In this document: one piece after another, positions 10,732 through 20,897 of the stretch
Numbering within the stretch: the first letter of the stretch is position 1
How the letters are laid out: every line of letters begins with the position of its first letter
DNA from: Paragyromitra xinjiangensis
Lineage: Eukaryota > Ascomycota > Pezizomycetes > Pezizales > Discinaceae
Length of the DNA stretch: 64,000 nucleotides
NCBI GenBank assembly: GCA_038503065.1
Contig: JBCAMK010000011.1
Location: 1,922,001-1,986,000, forward strand
Direction: 5' to 3'
Notes under the pieces: generated by a model
Told to the model about the DNA's origin: nothing
What the model saw: the letters and a program-made list of their open reading frames with translations, nothing else
Databases searched by the model: none
Made by a program: the position numbers and the translations under genes

Positions 10732-12148
10732 AAATGAGATGTATATAGTGAGTGAGTGTTGTTACGAGCTGTTATACATAGTTAAAATTAGGAAATATAT
10801 ACAGTGTAAGCAAATATTGGAAGCTAGCATTGTGGGCAAGCACATAAGATTAGGCCCCGGGCATGCAATTGAGACTTTTTAACCTTTCTGCCCACATGTG
10901 ACTGCTCATAGCTTTCTTCCACCTTTGCTTGCGTCCAGCTACGTCCATACATTCATTTTATTACTTGCTTCAGTACATTCATATGCCTAGTACAACCATA
11001 TACTTGCTCTATTGCTCGCTCCAGCACTTTCATAAGCCCATGCACCCATATACTGTCTCCTGGCCGCAAATTCAGCTTGGCATTGTGTGTCCAATGCGTT
11101 GTGGGCGAGTGCGTAGGAGACTCTGCCAGTTTGACGCAGAGATCTGATATTCACTGCCTTCGCGCTGTGAAGAAGAGACTGCGTCGATGTGGACTTCGAT
11201 GTCCTATAGCGAGACACATATATGCAGATTATTAGGCGTGGAATCGAGCAAATAGGAGGGATATATTCAATACGAATAGGCAAGGCAAAAGCCCACCGCA
11301 AAGGAATACGATACAAAATAGATAGGTAGATAGATAAGAATAGAGTAGTGAATAGGAATAGAATCAACAGGAAATGTTGAACAGTAATAGAAATCCTCCA
11401 CTGTCATTACCCCTAACCCTTATACACATGACTTATCCATTGCTTCCTTCCACCCCCCGCGCGCCCCACCACAGCGTCCAATGCGCCCATAGAAAGCTGT
11501 TCATTCAGTTTGTCAGGCTAAGAGACCAAAGGGACCAATGTCCAACGTGCCTAACACAGTGCCTAAAAAAATCAAGCCCAGTAGCCCAGTGCGCGTCAAA
11601 CTGGCAGAGTCTCCTACGCACTTGCCCACATTGCCCACAGCGTCAACATACAAGACACAGGCATGGAGTCAAGCAAATTTGAAAGATATATTTGATATGA
11701 ATTAGGCAAGATAGAAATGGGGTGCCCTATCCCCACCTTGCCCTATCAGAGAGGGTGGTTTGTGCACACCTATAGCGGGACAAAGGCAGTCCTCCCTGAC
11801 CCAACCCACCCCAGACCATTAACATGCCTGCCGCAAAAGAATAGATAGAGGTAGATGAAAAAATAGATGGATAGGAAAGAATAGACTCGGAATAAGACTT
11901 GACAGGCAAAACTAAACAACAATAGCCCAGTAAGAAATTAAAAATCCTCCACTGCCAATATCACTAACCCTTTTACACACATGACTCCTCTAACCTCCAG
12001 CGCACCCCACCACATTGCCCAAAAGAATATAATAAATAAATAGATACAAGTAGAGAGATTGACAGAAACTAATAGTAGATCAGGCTGACAGGCAGTGCTG
12101 AAGGCAGATAACATAAGATATAAAGGTCTATTAACATATACAAGTGTT
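10732..12148. repeat. Internal non-coding part of the transposon with direct and inverted repeats
   Basis: No gene is seen. An inverted pair of about 40 bp (11101-11140 and 11586-11627) shares GTGCGTAGGAGACTCTGCCA. Direct repeats spaced about 555 bp include AAATCCTCCACTG (near 11389 and 11944) with following CTAACCC...TACACA...CATGACT and GCGC-CCCCACCACA. Another pair lies near 11225 and 11655 (TGGAATCGAGCAAAT / TGGAGTCAAGCAAAT). This suggests an old tandem duplication inside the element. Confidence 0.5.
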
Positions 12149-13978
12149 TTAATCCTCATCATTGTCACTACTATCTATTGAACTGTCTGTTACATCATCT
12201 TCCTCTTCACCTGAGAACTCTATCTCTCGTTCATCAGTTTTTAAACTTCTATGACCTCCTTGTAGCTTGTTTTTTAGGGGTTTAGGAAGTAATGAGAGCT
12301 GTGGGGCTTTATTTCCTTTCGCTACATGCCTTCTAAGATGAGTACGTAGAAAGCAGTACATGATCAAATGAGATCTTTGTCCATCAGGCATGGTATCTTC
12401 ATATTTGACCTGTAGTGGAAATCCTGCCTTGTGTAGTAAAGCATAACAGTATGCCATAGTAGCTTCCGGTAGATACTCATCATGGTCTTATGGGTTAGCA
12501 CATATGTTATAACTATATCTTAAAGAGCTTGGAGTTTAATACCATATAATGCATTCGTTTCTGTATTTCTTAATTTCTTGCTTCGGTGATTATCAATCCA
12601 CTCAAATGATGGGTAAGTCCCATAGTCTTGTACTCCATCTGGTGGAAAATAGTAATTGTAGTATGGTTCGCCAGTAGGAAGATTTGGCCTCTTGCTTTGT
12701 TTTCTTATTTTGTGATCATTCCACCGTTCGACAAATTGCTGCAACTTCTCTCGTAATAGAGGGAGATAAACATATATAAGAGATATGGTATCCTCCATAT
12801 TATCTTCATAGAATAAATGATCTTGTTGTAACTTTCTGAAGTGTCTCTATATATAAACAATTAATATTTGTTGTACTAGTATGTAAAAGAATGCTAATAA
12901 ATCATAGGCAAACTATACCTTCCACTCTGCAGTAGCACCTTTCGTAAGCTGCCCCCACCAACTTTCAATTCTAACATTTCGTGTAGATGTTCCATACCAA
13001 AACACTTCTGGAAACGTGACTCCAGGGTTCTCAACTTGATGCAATCCCCAAAATGCTTCTGCTGTCATCATAGTCTCTGTTCCCCTGTCTGCCCGTATAT
13101 GCAAAGGCATACAATTATGCTCTTCTATAACATTCAAAAACTGACTCAATATACTTATACCTGTTTTTCCTGAAACACCACAGTAGAACCAGGTAATGTA
13201 ACGAGAATATGAGTCAATAGCAGCATAAATCTCTATCCCGAACATTTGTAGTTTTAAATGTCCATCAATAGACCAACACCAATTAGGACCAGGACATGTA
13301 AACTGAGCATGATGCCTGTTTACCCCTTTCCAACGATTTTCTACACCAGTAGGATCTACTATCTTTAGAGCTCTTGCAATACGATGCCTATTATGAACTG
13401 TCAATACTCATAAAATATGGGTGCAATTGATGGACTAGAAACTCGTACTCAGAAGCTAATATTCCCATATTTCGTAAGTAGATCCAAACTGAGCGTCTAC
13501 CAGATAACGTAATATTTCCTTTCTCCAGCTCTTGTTCAATGACCTTTTGTAGTTTGTTATCAGCGTCAGGGTCTAAATTTTTGCCTGATAATTGACGAAA
13601 CATTCCCATTGATTTCCGAATAAGGATCAAACGACGATGCTCAATGGTATATCCGTTGATTTTGAGGATCTGATTACTTTAGCTTTATTTATAGGTAAGT
13701 TTATAAGGATATCATACTCTTAAGATCTTCTCATCACTTAAACACTTTTTCCAGAACAGGAAAGCTAACTCCACCTGTAAAGAAGCTGTATCTTCTGATT
13801 TGGAGTTTTTGGTAAAACCCCACTCTTTCATGCGAAGTGTTAAAGTAGATCGAGAGCATTTAACTCCTTCAGACTTTAGTGCTTCTAAGGTTTCCATGAT
13901 AGTTTTGTTGTGCTCGATATATAGATCATAAATAAAATACTTATATTGCATGAGAACAGGGGTAACGTGGAAAGACAT
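12149..13978 (-). CDS. DDE integrase-core transposase of the IS3EU-like element (five exons, 530 aa)
   Basis: Minus-strand exons 13978-13718, 13669-13449, 13387-12919, 12846-12543 and 12486-12149; introns of 48, 61, 72 and 56 nt all join in frame, giving 1593 nt. Residues about 12-60 form a helix-turn-helix region resembling the fungal Clr5 domain (FIYDLYIEHNKTI, STLTLRMKEWGFTK), followed by a second HTH-like stretch and GRRSVWIYLRNMGI. The catalytic core is CWSIDGHLKL (D201), ADRGTET (D260) and RIESWWGQL (E301), a DD40E arrangement with AAIDSYSRYI between. After the core come WNDHKIR and a long acidic tail rich in Asp/Glu/Ser. It would cut and join the element's termini in the nucleus. No nonsense or frameshift was found, so it may be functional. 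It runs head-to-head with gene C. Confidence 0.85.
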
Positions 13979-14552
13979 GAAATCGAGTGATATTTAATGA
14001 TGTAAAGATAAAGAGATGAGTAAATGTTATTAATACTCACGTGTCTGAGTTGAAAGAAAGGGAAATAGTTGATGTGGGGATAGTTGTAAAGAAAAGGATA
14101 GTTGGTCAGGTATATAGAATCAATACCCATATTTCCGTCAGTATCCAATATTAGACATCATAACTCAAATCTGGTAGAACCGAGAATAACCATGAGGCAA
14201 TAGATAACACGAGGCAATAGTAGATGTACCAGGCTAGTGCGTGTAGGCTAGTGTTATGTACTGTACTTTTGTATTATAACACCTTGTTGGTTATATGACA
14301 TCATGTAAACGCATGCATATACTTATTTGGTAAGTCGGATACAAATACCAATTTAGCCTTGCATAATCAGAACCCAACCATTTATTATCCGAAACTGGAA
14401 ACCCCATCCACCTTTCCACTTGCATTATATCCTCATACCCCCTAAATATAATCTAGTAACTGTCCCTTTAATTTTTGCATTCACCATACCTACTCCCGTC
14501 TACTATTTTACTACACTTCACCACTTTACCACATTTTATTTATTCTACAATT
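13979..14552. promoter_or_regulatory. Divergent promoter region between transposase and gene C
   Basis: A 574-bp AT-rich spacer separates the oppositely directed transposase and gene C. It must hold both promoters. I see no certain TATA or operator motif. Near 13983 lies a copy of the window-wide motif CGAGTGATATTTAATGAT. Confidence 0.4.
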
Positions 14553-16051
14553 ATGTCTTTTTCACAATTACCTCCTTCCGAATACTGTGGCCAAAGAGAA
14601 AATACTTTGCATGCCCAAACATCTGACAGAATTTTTCGTTGTTGTGGAGAACGAGTACCTGTACATTTATTTATTACTTCTGAGCCTGCTGTCTCTGCTC
14701 CAGCTCCTTCTTCATCCCGACGGGCTATAAGAACCAATATGAAGGGAAAAAATAAGAGTACCCTTCCACCACCACCGGAGACTATAATCATATCTAGTCC
14801 TGAAGTATCACCTACTAAACCAGTACATTTCAAAACAGGTCAGTTTTCCAATCGAGAAATTGTTGAATTATACAGAAAAGGGTCAATAACACGGAGTGCA
14901 TTAGAAAAAAAATCAAAAAAACAAGGCAATTCTAAGTATGGCTTGCTGCCAAGTTTAGTCATCCCTGGAGTAAAAGAGAGGGATACAAGAAAAATTATTC
15001 CTACAAGAGACTCTCGAAAGATTGTAGTTATCGTGGGTTCTAGTTCTGATAAATGGACCTTGTTTAAAAACCTTGGTAATATTTTATAAGCCTGTATTCA
15101 GAGAATTAAGTACTAATTAAAGTAGGAGTTTCTTCTAAAGTTTTTGAAGACCTTGCGGAAATCATATCGGATTTTGCGGAATTTGCTCGAATGCTTCTCA
15201 ATTCATCACCAAATTGGACTGATGCTGAAGCTGTCAATATTGATTATTTGGATATCCAACAAATCATTCCAGCAACATTTTTTAGTACAAAAGAAGGGCC
15301 TCATCGTTTGGAAGTGAGAAGGGATCCAATCACTGTTGGAGAATTTTTATTGGATTTTCCCGGAGGAGCCATGACTAAGATATTCTTAGTTGTGAAGTAT
15401 TGGACAGCAAAAGATAAACGTGACCACAGTCAGAAAGAAAAAAAAGTCTCTCAAGCTTTTATAAAGAATATTAAACAAGAATCGGGACTGGATGACGATG
15501 ATAGTAAGTTAGTTAAGGGAAAAGGAAATGCACTGCGTACAACTCTTTTTGTTGGCCGAGAGGTAAGTTAACAAACCTATTTACAACTAATAATAAGTTC
15601 ATTGGCTAATAATATAATATAGAGTCCGTTTATATCACCATCTCCTGCTCCGCTATCTCCACCCCTAATGAAAAGGACAGTATCCATGCGTAAAGTACAT
15701 GATCATGATGATGACTCTTCTTCCTCCTCACCCATCAATAAAAAAAATAAGCAAGTTGAACAAGAATCATCTCCTGTTCTTCCTATTCTTCCATTGTTAG
15801 AATATAGCGACCGGGAGAATGATCAGACACCACCGCTACTAGATATTGCCTCCTCTCCTCCTCAATTTGTTGGTTCCGAAAGCAATTTGGACTTGGATGT
15901 GTTAGCTGAAGATCATGTTGAAGAAGTTGAAGAATTACCTGTTATCGCTAAGAAAAGGGTCAAAAGTCGTTGTACAAAGGCTTCTCGTGAAGAAAGGGGT
16001 GTGGCTGAGGACTCAAATGTGATTTCTACAAGACTACGTGCCAGGAAGTAG
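14553..16051 (+). CDS. Transposon accessory gene C, intact (three exons, 462 aa)
   Basis: Unrecognised product. Exons 14553-15075, 15126-15562 and 15623-16051 are joined over introns of 50 and 60 nt (GTAATA...GTAG and GTAAGT...ATAG), both in frame. I chose ATG 14553 (MSFSQLPPSEYCGQREN) because the upstream part of the frame is low-complexity leader. Residues about 8-45 hold three cysteines and a histidine (EYCG, HAQTSD, FRCCGER), which could be a small metal-binding or structural motif. A Pro/Ser-rich linker and basic patches follow (KGKNKST, LEKKSKKQ). The middle exon has an ordered hydrophobic core (SKVFEDLAEIISDFAEFARM), and the last exon is Ser-, Pro- and acid-rich, ending in basic residues. 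It is probably a nuclear accessory protein of the transposon. Confidence 0.7.
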
Positions 16052-16143
16052 ACTTCTTAGTTTTAGTTATTTTTATATTTTTTCATTGATAATTGTAATA
16101 TATCTTCATTGTAGTACTTGAGGAAAAATTTCTGTGGAATTTT

Positions 16144-16211
16144 CGGTATGTAGCTCATGGTCGCTACAGCCAAATATTCAGATCGGACTTTGGTAGCTAT
16201 GAGCCGCCGTA
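16144..16211. repeat. Right terminal inverted repeat of the 7.25-kb transposon
   Basis: Ends GTA and is the inverted partner of 8961-9027; conserved GGACTTTGGTAGCTATGAGC core. The target duplication ATTTAG follows at 16212-16217. Confidence 0.85.
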
Positions 16212-16217
16212 ATTTAG
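16212..16217. repeat. Right target-site duplication ATTTAG
   Basis: Matches 8955-8960. It lies 80 bp before the cupin start codon, so the insertion is in the cupin promoter region. Confidence 0.85.
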
Positions 16218-16296
16218 GCTTAATACGGTCTTAACCAAACTCGGTAATTTGAACCTCATCCCATCCCATCCCAAATCCCCCCGTATCAAATCAACA

Positions 16297-16623
16297 ATGC
16301 CAACCCCCACTGAATACGAAGCACAAGTTCGATCCTGGGGTTTTAAACATGTCTTTACGTGGACTGATTCACCGTACGTCCCTTCTTCGCTTTGTAGAGT
16401 CTTCGAGTTGATGTTAGTAAGGGACTATCACTATCCACCGCATAAGCATGCTGCGCTTACTACTCATTTGATCGTGCGTGGAGAACTCACGATACGGTAT
16501 CCGGAGGAGACGCCGGATAGGAGGGAGACGTTTGGGCCTGGAGGGAGGATTGATGTGGCGGGGGGTTTGGTGCATGAGGTTTGGGTTGGGGGGGAGGGGT
16601 GTAGTTATGTTATTGGTGAGTGA
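16297..16623 (+). CDS. Small cupin-fold protein (one intron, 92 aa)
   Basis: ATG 16297 opens MPTPTEYEAQVRSWGF. A 48-nt intron (16374-16421, GTACGT...GTAAG) has a length divisible by three; removing it joins TDSP to DYHYPPHKHAALTTHL, restoring the family pattern Y-P-P-H-x-H, the cupin metal ligands. Then follow HLIVRGELTIRYPEE, a glycine-rich turn (FGPGGRIDV) and HEVWVGGEGCSYVIGE, ending with the VIGE terminus common in this family. Single-domain cupins of this type are common in fungi; metal binding is likely but the reaction is not known. The 3' half is extremely G-rich. The transposon end lies 86 bp upstream of the start, so the original promoter is probably separated from the gene. Confidence 0.75.
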   Translation: MPTPTEYEAQVRSWGFKHVFTWTDSPYVPSSLCRVFELMLVRDYHYPPHKHAALTTHLIVRGELTIRYPEETPDRRETFGPGGRIDVAGGLVHEVWVGGEGCSYVIGE

Positions 16624-17000
16624 TGGGGGGGGTGGCTGTGGTTTATGTCGGGGACTAGAGTTAGTAAGATTGTGTATCTACATAACCCAAGAGTTCGGGA
16701 ATATAACTTAGGGCGGTGGAGGGTCAGGAAATGCGGGACTAGGCGTGTCGTTAAGTCTTCGCTTCAATATTTTTAGTTGGAATGGTATATTTGGGGAAAT
16801 GACACGTCTTTAGGTTTAGCGGGGAAGTATCTGATATGTTTCAACTTATGAAACCAATAGGTTAATGGATATAACTATAGTAAAAATAATAATCCCATAT
16901 TCGAGTTGACCGGGTAGAGACAATCTCCCTTTGAAATACCTAGCTTAAGCGAATTCTTACTTAAACCTGCTAATAACCGCGATTCCAGTAAGGGTCTGAA
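16624..17000. other. 3' flank of cupin gene, no gene seen
   Basis: G/T-rich just after the stop, then AT-rich decayed sequence. No feature is supported before the MITE at 17001. Confidence 0.5.
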
Positions 17001-17213
17001 TATAGTACAATCGCTCTATAAGAATACTGTCGGAACCGAGAGTGTAGAAGAATATTCTTATAAGAAGAACGGTCTAACCCAATAAAGAAGGTTTATAGGG
17101 GAGGCTTTACCAAATACGGACTACCTAGGGAGGCCTAGGTAGTTTAAATTTCAGGGAGCGCTCCACTAAGAATATTCTTATAAAAAGTATTCTTATAGGG
17201 CGAGTGTACTGTA
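17001..17213. mobile_element. MITE, TACAGTACAATCGCC family (pogo-like ends)
   Basis: Left end TATAGTACAATCGCTCTATA and the reverse complement of the right end TACAGTACACTCGCCCTATA match and continue with AGAATAC. A CAGT end inside a TA dinucleotide is typical of Tc1/mariner-pogo elements. Length is 213 bp; no coding capacity. Confidence 0.65.
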
Positions 17214-17333
17214 GATATATAATTACAAATTTATAGACGGTAAAGGTATCCTTTAATCGCTTTGCACTACCTCAATGGCTTTCCACATTATATTCTTTGT
17301 CTGGCCATACTATGGTTACACTAGCACTGAGAC

Positions 17334-17828
17334 TACAGTCAAATCTTTCTATAAGGATAATGAAAATTCCGCGAGTGCATATCCTTATAGAAAAATCCGA
17401 GTGACTTCCCATGACCGCAATATTTATTCCCGTTACATGGGCTTTTCCCACTCACTACACATATCTACCACCAGCGCTATTGCTGCCCGGTGCGTCGTTA
17501 CTTCCATAGCAGCAGATTCTCTTGGACCTTGTTGAAAAACATCGTGATTTCTCTCTGTGCCTAGTTCATGTTTTTTTCCCTGTGAAGATAACCCTGACCC
17601 TACACTTCCTATAGTAGTAGTAGTAGTAGTAATTCATTTACGTATCCAACCCTATGGGTTATGACGATACACTTCCTATAGTAGTAGTAGTAGTAGTAGT
17701 ATTTTCATTTACGTATTACACTTCCTATAGCGATACTATTCTTTTTTTAGAACCTGTACGAAAAAGGCCTAGCCTAACTTAATATCCTTATAAGGCAAAT
17801 ATCCTTATAGCCCGAACAGTCGACTGTA
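17334..17828. mobile_element. MITE, TACAGTC...CTATAAGGATA family, hosting LINE-tail insertions
   Basis: Left end TACAGTCAAATCTTTCTATA and reverse complement of right end TACAGTCGACTGTTCGGGCT both run into CTATAAGGATA. Its interior shares ATCCGAGTGA...CATGACC with the element at 38454-38937. Two very short LINE 3' ends sit inside it (17601-17729). Confidence 0.6.
17601..17729 (-). mobile_element. Two serial ultra-short LINE 3'-end insertions sharing one target sequence
   Basis: The 13-mer TACACTTCCTATA occurs three times, at 17601-17613, 17668-17680 and 17717-17729. Between them, read on the minus strand, lie two fragments ending ACGTAAATGAA plus (TAC)n: one of about 54 bp starting TCGTCATAACCC, and one of about 36 bp. 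This is the outcome of two 5'-truncated target-primed insertions at one site, each duplicating the target. Confidence 0.8.
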
Positions 17829-18364
17829 ACGCCGCTAGCAAAAATAGTCGGTTGCTCAGAACTACCAAGCGCTGCTATTGTATAAACAAGAAGAGATACG
17901 GTAGTAACCCCTACTAAAGGTTAACATCATCGAGAGTAACCAGGCCCTCTATCTCGCTGGGCCGGATAGCTTGATGCAATCTTAATATATACATCCACAA
18001 CGTTCCACATCTCTTATTGACATAGATAAACGCCCCAACCCGCGTAAATACATATCTTACAGGATATCAACGGTACGCTAACGTCAAAACCCTATGCACC
18101 TCATGATACAAGAAACAAGCAAAAAATAAAACCACCAAACAAACATATGCCGCCATAAGACCGATCGCGAGAAATCCTCTAGGGTGATAAAAAAACTGAA
18201 TCTGGAGTCTATAGAGTAGTAGAGGGAAATATAGTAAACACAAGGTGTTTTTTGGATGCTTCGAAAACAAGGTCTTCATGACGTTTAGGCTTATGGAGGA
18301 ATTGGTAACTGTAGAGAAAACGATGAGATAAACAAAAAATAAATAATCCAGTCTCTCGTGTTGT
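17829..18364. other. 3' flank of HeLo copy 1, with detached membrane-anchor remnants
   Basis: On the minus strand, directly after the stop of HeLo copy 1, a shifted frame encodes RDWI followed by a hydrophobic run (about 18294-18350) that matches the juxtamembrane motif and anchor of the paralogues. Further on, a minus-strand frame at 18067-18279 encodes a 70-aa hydrophobic peptide (GFLAIGLMAAYVCLVVLFF). I regard both as debris, not as genes. Confidence 0.45.
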
Positions 18365-19006
18365 TCAAGGTTCGTGGTCTGAGCTGTGCCCTGGGAGGCT
18401 GCTTCCTGAAAGCTGGGGGCGGAGATGTGCTATCTCAATAGGACCGCCGTCGGTTCGGGTAAGCCGGCGCAAATCCTCACTGAAAATAGTGATTTCATTC
18501 ACTAGCTCTAGGAGTTTCGCACGATCGTGGAGAGCCCAGTAAATCTTCCTAGCCAATGAAGTCTTGTTTTGGGCGGGCCGTAACACCCCTGATTTTGCAA
18601 ATATAGCTCTAGAGGCTGAGTGGAGTCTATGGCTAGCGTGGATGTATACGACCTCGGCGATTGGTCGATACATATGCCGCGGGGCGTACTTCATGAGAAG
18701 ATTGGTGGCGTCCTCAAAGTTCTCATTAAGATAAATCAAAATCTCAGCGGCGGAATCCGAGACGGCTCTGCCCTTGAAACGTCTTTCGCAGAATTGCTGA
18801 ACAAGCATTGGGTTTAGGCTCTGAAGCAAGGCAAGTTCCTCTACCCATTTCAAGTATAGGACATATTCAACCTCAAGTCTACAAGCTAGGCGCTGGTAAT
18901 CTCTCTTATACGTTTTGGTCTTGGAGATGGTATCAAGGAGGTCGAGATAGGTTGTGAAAAGACCGGTGAGGCTGACAATAGCCAGAACCAATCCGACAGG
19001 CTCCAT
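18365..19006 (-). pseudogene. HeLo-domain family, copy 1 (truncated: linker and anchor lost)
   Basis: Opens MEPVGLVLAIVSLTGLFTTY and carries the whole HeLo-like region (about residues 1-195), including LKWVEELALL in place of the usual LKWGEA-GLL, KYAPRH, and TSLARKIYWALHDRAKLLELV. It then ends after 213 residues at HSSDHEP. In the paralogues this last motif (HSSGHDS) lies just before the membrane anchor, so roughly 100 residues of linker are missing. After the stop, the conserved RDW motif and hydrophobic segment continue in another frame. HeLo is the N-terminal cell-death domain of HET-S. This copy may make a soluble HeLo-only protein or be dead. A 260-bp MITE starts 22 bp upstream of its start codon. 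Confidence 0.7.
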
Positions 19007-19028
19007 TCTCTAATATGTAGTTCTTGGT

Positions 19029-19288
19029 ACTTGCTGAAAAATAAAGTTAGTGACGTGGGTAAATCTCGGCAGCAACCACCTCATTTTAGGCTTCAGGAAT
19101 TGACAACATGACTTGAGCCCCAAAACGCTCCAGAAACCACTGCTACCTTAATTACCATCAGAAATAACTTGGAGCATACTAACAAAGATAAGTCTGTAGT
19201 TCGGAGTCCGCTGTGTTTGGATTCGGGGGGAGGTGGGTTGGTTGTGGCCAAGGCCTACCGCCGTCACTAACTTTATTTTTTAGCAAGT
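19029..19288. mobile_element. MITE, CTTGCTGAAAAATAAAG family, copy 1
   Basis: Left end ACTTGCTGAAAAATAAAGTT and the reverse complement of the right end ACTTGCTAAAAAATAAAGTT extend into AGTGACG; TA flanks both ends, fitting a TA target duplication. A second, end-damaged copy is nested at 20995-21258. It lies immediately 5' of HeLo copy 1 (divergent reading). Confidence 0.7.
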
Positions 19289-20554
19289 AAACTTTCGGTA
19301 GAATAGTCATGAAGATCACTTACCCTAAGTAATTTATAGAATTGACTAAGTCTTAGCAGCAAGTTGGTGCGATCCCTTCGTTCGTTTTCAGGCACGGGAG
19401 CCGCAACCAGAAGAGTGTCGAAAATGCGGGATCACGCTGTGACAATTGTTCTGTTGGGAGAACCCTCAAAGACAAGGTCGTTACGATACCCCCTCTGGCT
19501 AGTTACTGCTGTTAATAAGCGCACTAAAAGTGTGTGAAAAACGGGACTGACTAAGGGATTGATTGTATCTCTTGACGTAGGATTATAATCTTTCTGGTGC
19601 TCAGTGTTCGAGTCCTGGCACGATCGCGGCGCTTGAATACCCCCCGAGTCGTCAGGAAGAGCTTTGGCGGTGGAGACCCGTGGAGTTGAGTGAAAGATTC
19701 TAACGCAGAGGGAGTGGGATCATGCTATGACAATTGTTCTGTTAGAAGAGACTGACGTCTGATGTTTAGGTGAAGAGAGAGGGAGGGACTTATCTCTTAC
19801 GCTGGTGGTAAAAAGCTGGCACTTAGCTACCAAACTCGTTGGCAGCTTTACCAACTTAAGAATAGAACGGGAGAAACGGCAGCCTTAACAGCACATTCAG
19901 AAACAAGTACAATCACCGGGTGACGGCGAATCCTGTCTGATGGCGAACAGGGGTTATGCGCAGTACAGGGGTTATGCGCAGTACCATAGCATTTCGTGAA
20001 ATTCGTTCCAGCGCTAGGGGGTAGAACATATATGTAGGTAAAAAGCAAACGAGGCAAAGCTTGATTCGCCGTCGCTTGCTTTTCATCGCCAAAACCCTTG
20101 GCGCCCCGTCACGAGGAAAACTGGATAGGCCCGGGCCTTCACCCGCGGGGTTATGCGCTGGAGCAGAGCTTCTCGGGTAGCTAGATGACACGAGCGATGA
20201 GATGAGATGAATATGACAACGCACGCGAACGAGCGGGAATCGCGATTTTGAAACAACAACACAGGTTGAAAGGAAACGATTATCTGCCTCGTTTTCTATT
20301 ATTTTCCTTTTCAATTTACTGTAAGGGCTCTTGAGATTGCGAACTGTGACGTTGGTAGCGCAGCACTTGTCAAATAGTGATCGTATTATCTCGGTCATGG
20401 AAAACTGTCCTGGACTACCGTATAGTTTCGGGCGATACCCCCGAGGGGATCTCGCGCAACCAGGGAGGTGGTGGCGCCTATAAACGAGGCTGAAGGTCCT
20501 TCCCACCAATCAAAAGTTTCTATCCCTCTTGGTTCTGCAGGATCTCCCCGGGGG
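19289..20554. repeat. Decayed dispersed repeat, related to 21.8-23.2 kb
   Basis: Shared blocks with other parts of the window include GAACGGGAGAAACGGC-GCC (near 19866 and 22978) and the stretch around 20180-20410 with 21850-22090 (GATGAGATGGA, GATTGCGAA / GATCGCAAA). Near 19575-19622 there is a tRNA-like piece (TGTTCGAGTCC B-box match). An open minus-strand frame at 19913-20509 has no recognisable domain. No gene is called. Confidence 0.45.
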
Positions 20555-20666
20555 TACTCATGTCGCCAGAATTAATGTCAGTCACGGGCTGACGAACAAG
20601 CGGAGAATTCGGTTTTGATTGGTCAAATCCATCACGTGACTCACATTAATTCTGGCGACATGAGTA
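20555..20666. mobile_element. Hairpin MITE, TACTCATGTCGCC family
   Basis: TACTCATGTCGCCAGAATTA and its reverse complement form near-perfect 31-bp arms, continuing with ATGTCAGTCACG versus ATGTGAGTCACG. Total 112 bp, ending in TA on each side. Confidence 0.8.
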
Positions 20667-20897
20667 GGCTCAACTTAAATACTTTAATTGAAACTACTCT
20701 ATTAGGAAGGTGGGCGCTTGATTGAGATCGAAATTTTTGATGCTTTACGGCCGTTTCCGACACTTCTTGAGGTTTTCCGAAGGCCAATTTAGAACTGCCC
20801 AGTCCAGGCCAGTTCTTTATGGTCGAGATAATACGGTATGCAATTGATCCAGCAAATGTTGAAATGTAGCGAAGATTGTGTTAGGCAGTGCATACCC

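Larger units (their letters stand above)
8961..16211. mobile_element. Complete 7.25-kb DDE transposon with three genes, IS3EU-like
   Basis: The termini are inverted: the left end TACGGCAGCTCATAGCTACC and the reverse complement of the right end TACGGCGGCTCATAGCTACC continue to match over about 65 bp with few differences. A perfect 6-bp duplication ATTTAG flanks the element. Inside are a spliced integrase-core transposase on the minus strand (12149-13978), a plus-strand gene broken by two TGA codons (9300-10731) and an intact plus-strand gene (14553-16051). As I recall, IS3EU elements have 6-bp duplications, TAY/RTA ends and an IS3-like DDE integrase, all met here; that placement rests on memory and could be wrong at superfamily level. 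The near-identical ends and intact transposase suggest a fairly young insertion. Confidence 0.85.

Noticed and set aside
17601..17729. CRISPR-like or microsatellite reading of the GTA repeats
   Set aside because: The three 13-mers and the conserved ACGTAAATGAA module show LINE-tail insertions with target duplications, not an array.
18067..18279. 70-aa hydrophobic minus-strand frame after HeLo copy 1
   Set aside because: No counterpart after other copies and no own start context; treated as debris.
19575..19622. tRNA-like piece with B box TGTTCGAGTCC
   Set aside because: Stems carry several mismatches and no A box could be placed with confidence; probably a decayed tRNA fragment or chance.
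19913..20509. 198-aa minus-strand frame with basic stretches
   Set aside because: Lies in a dispersed repeat, has no domain, and the homologous repeats at 21.8-22.1 kb do not keep the frame.
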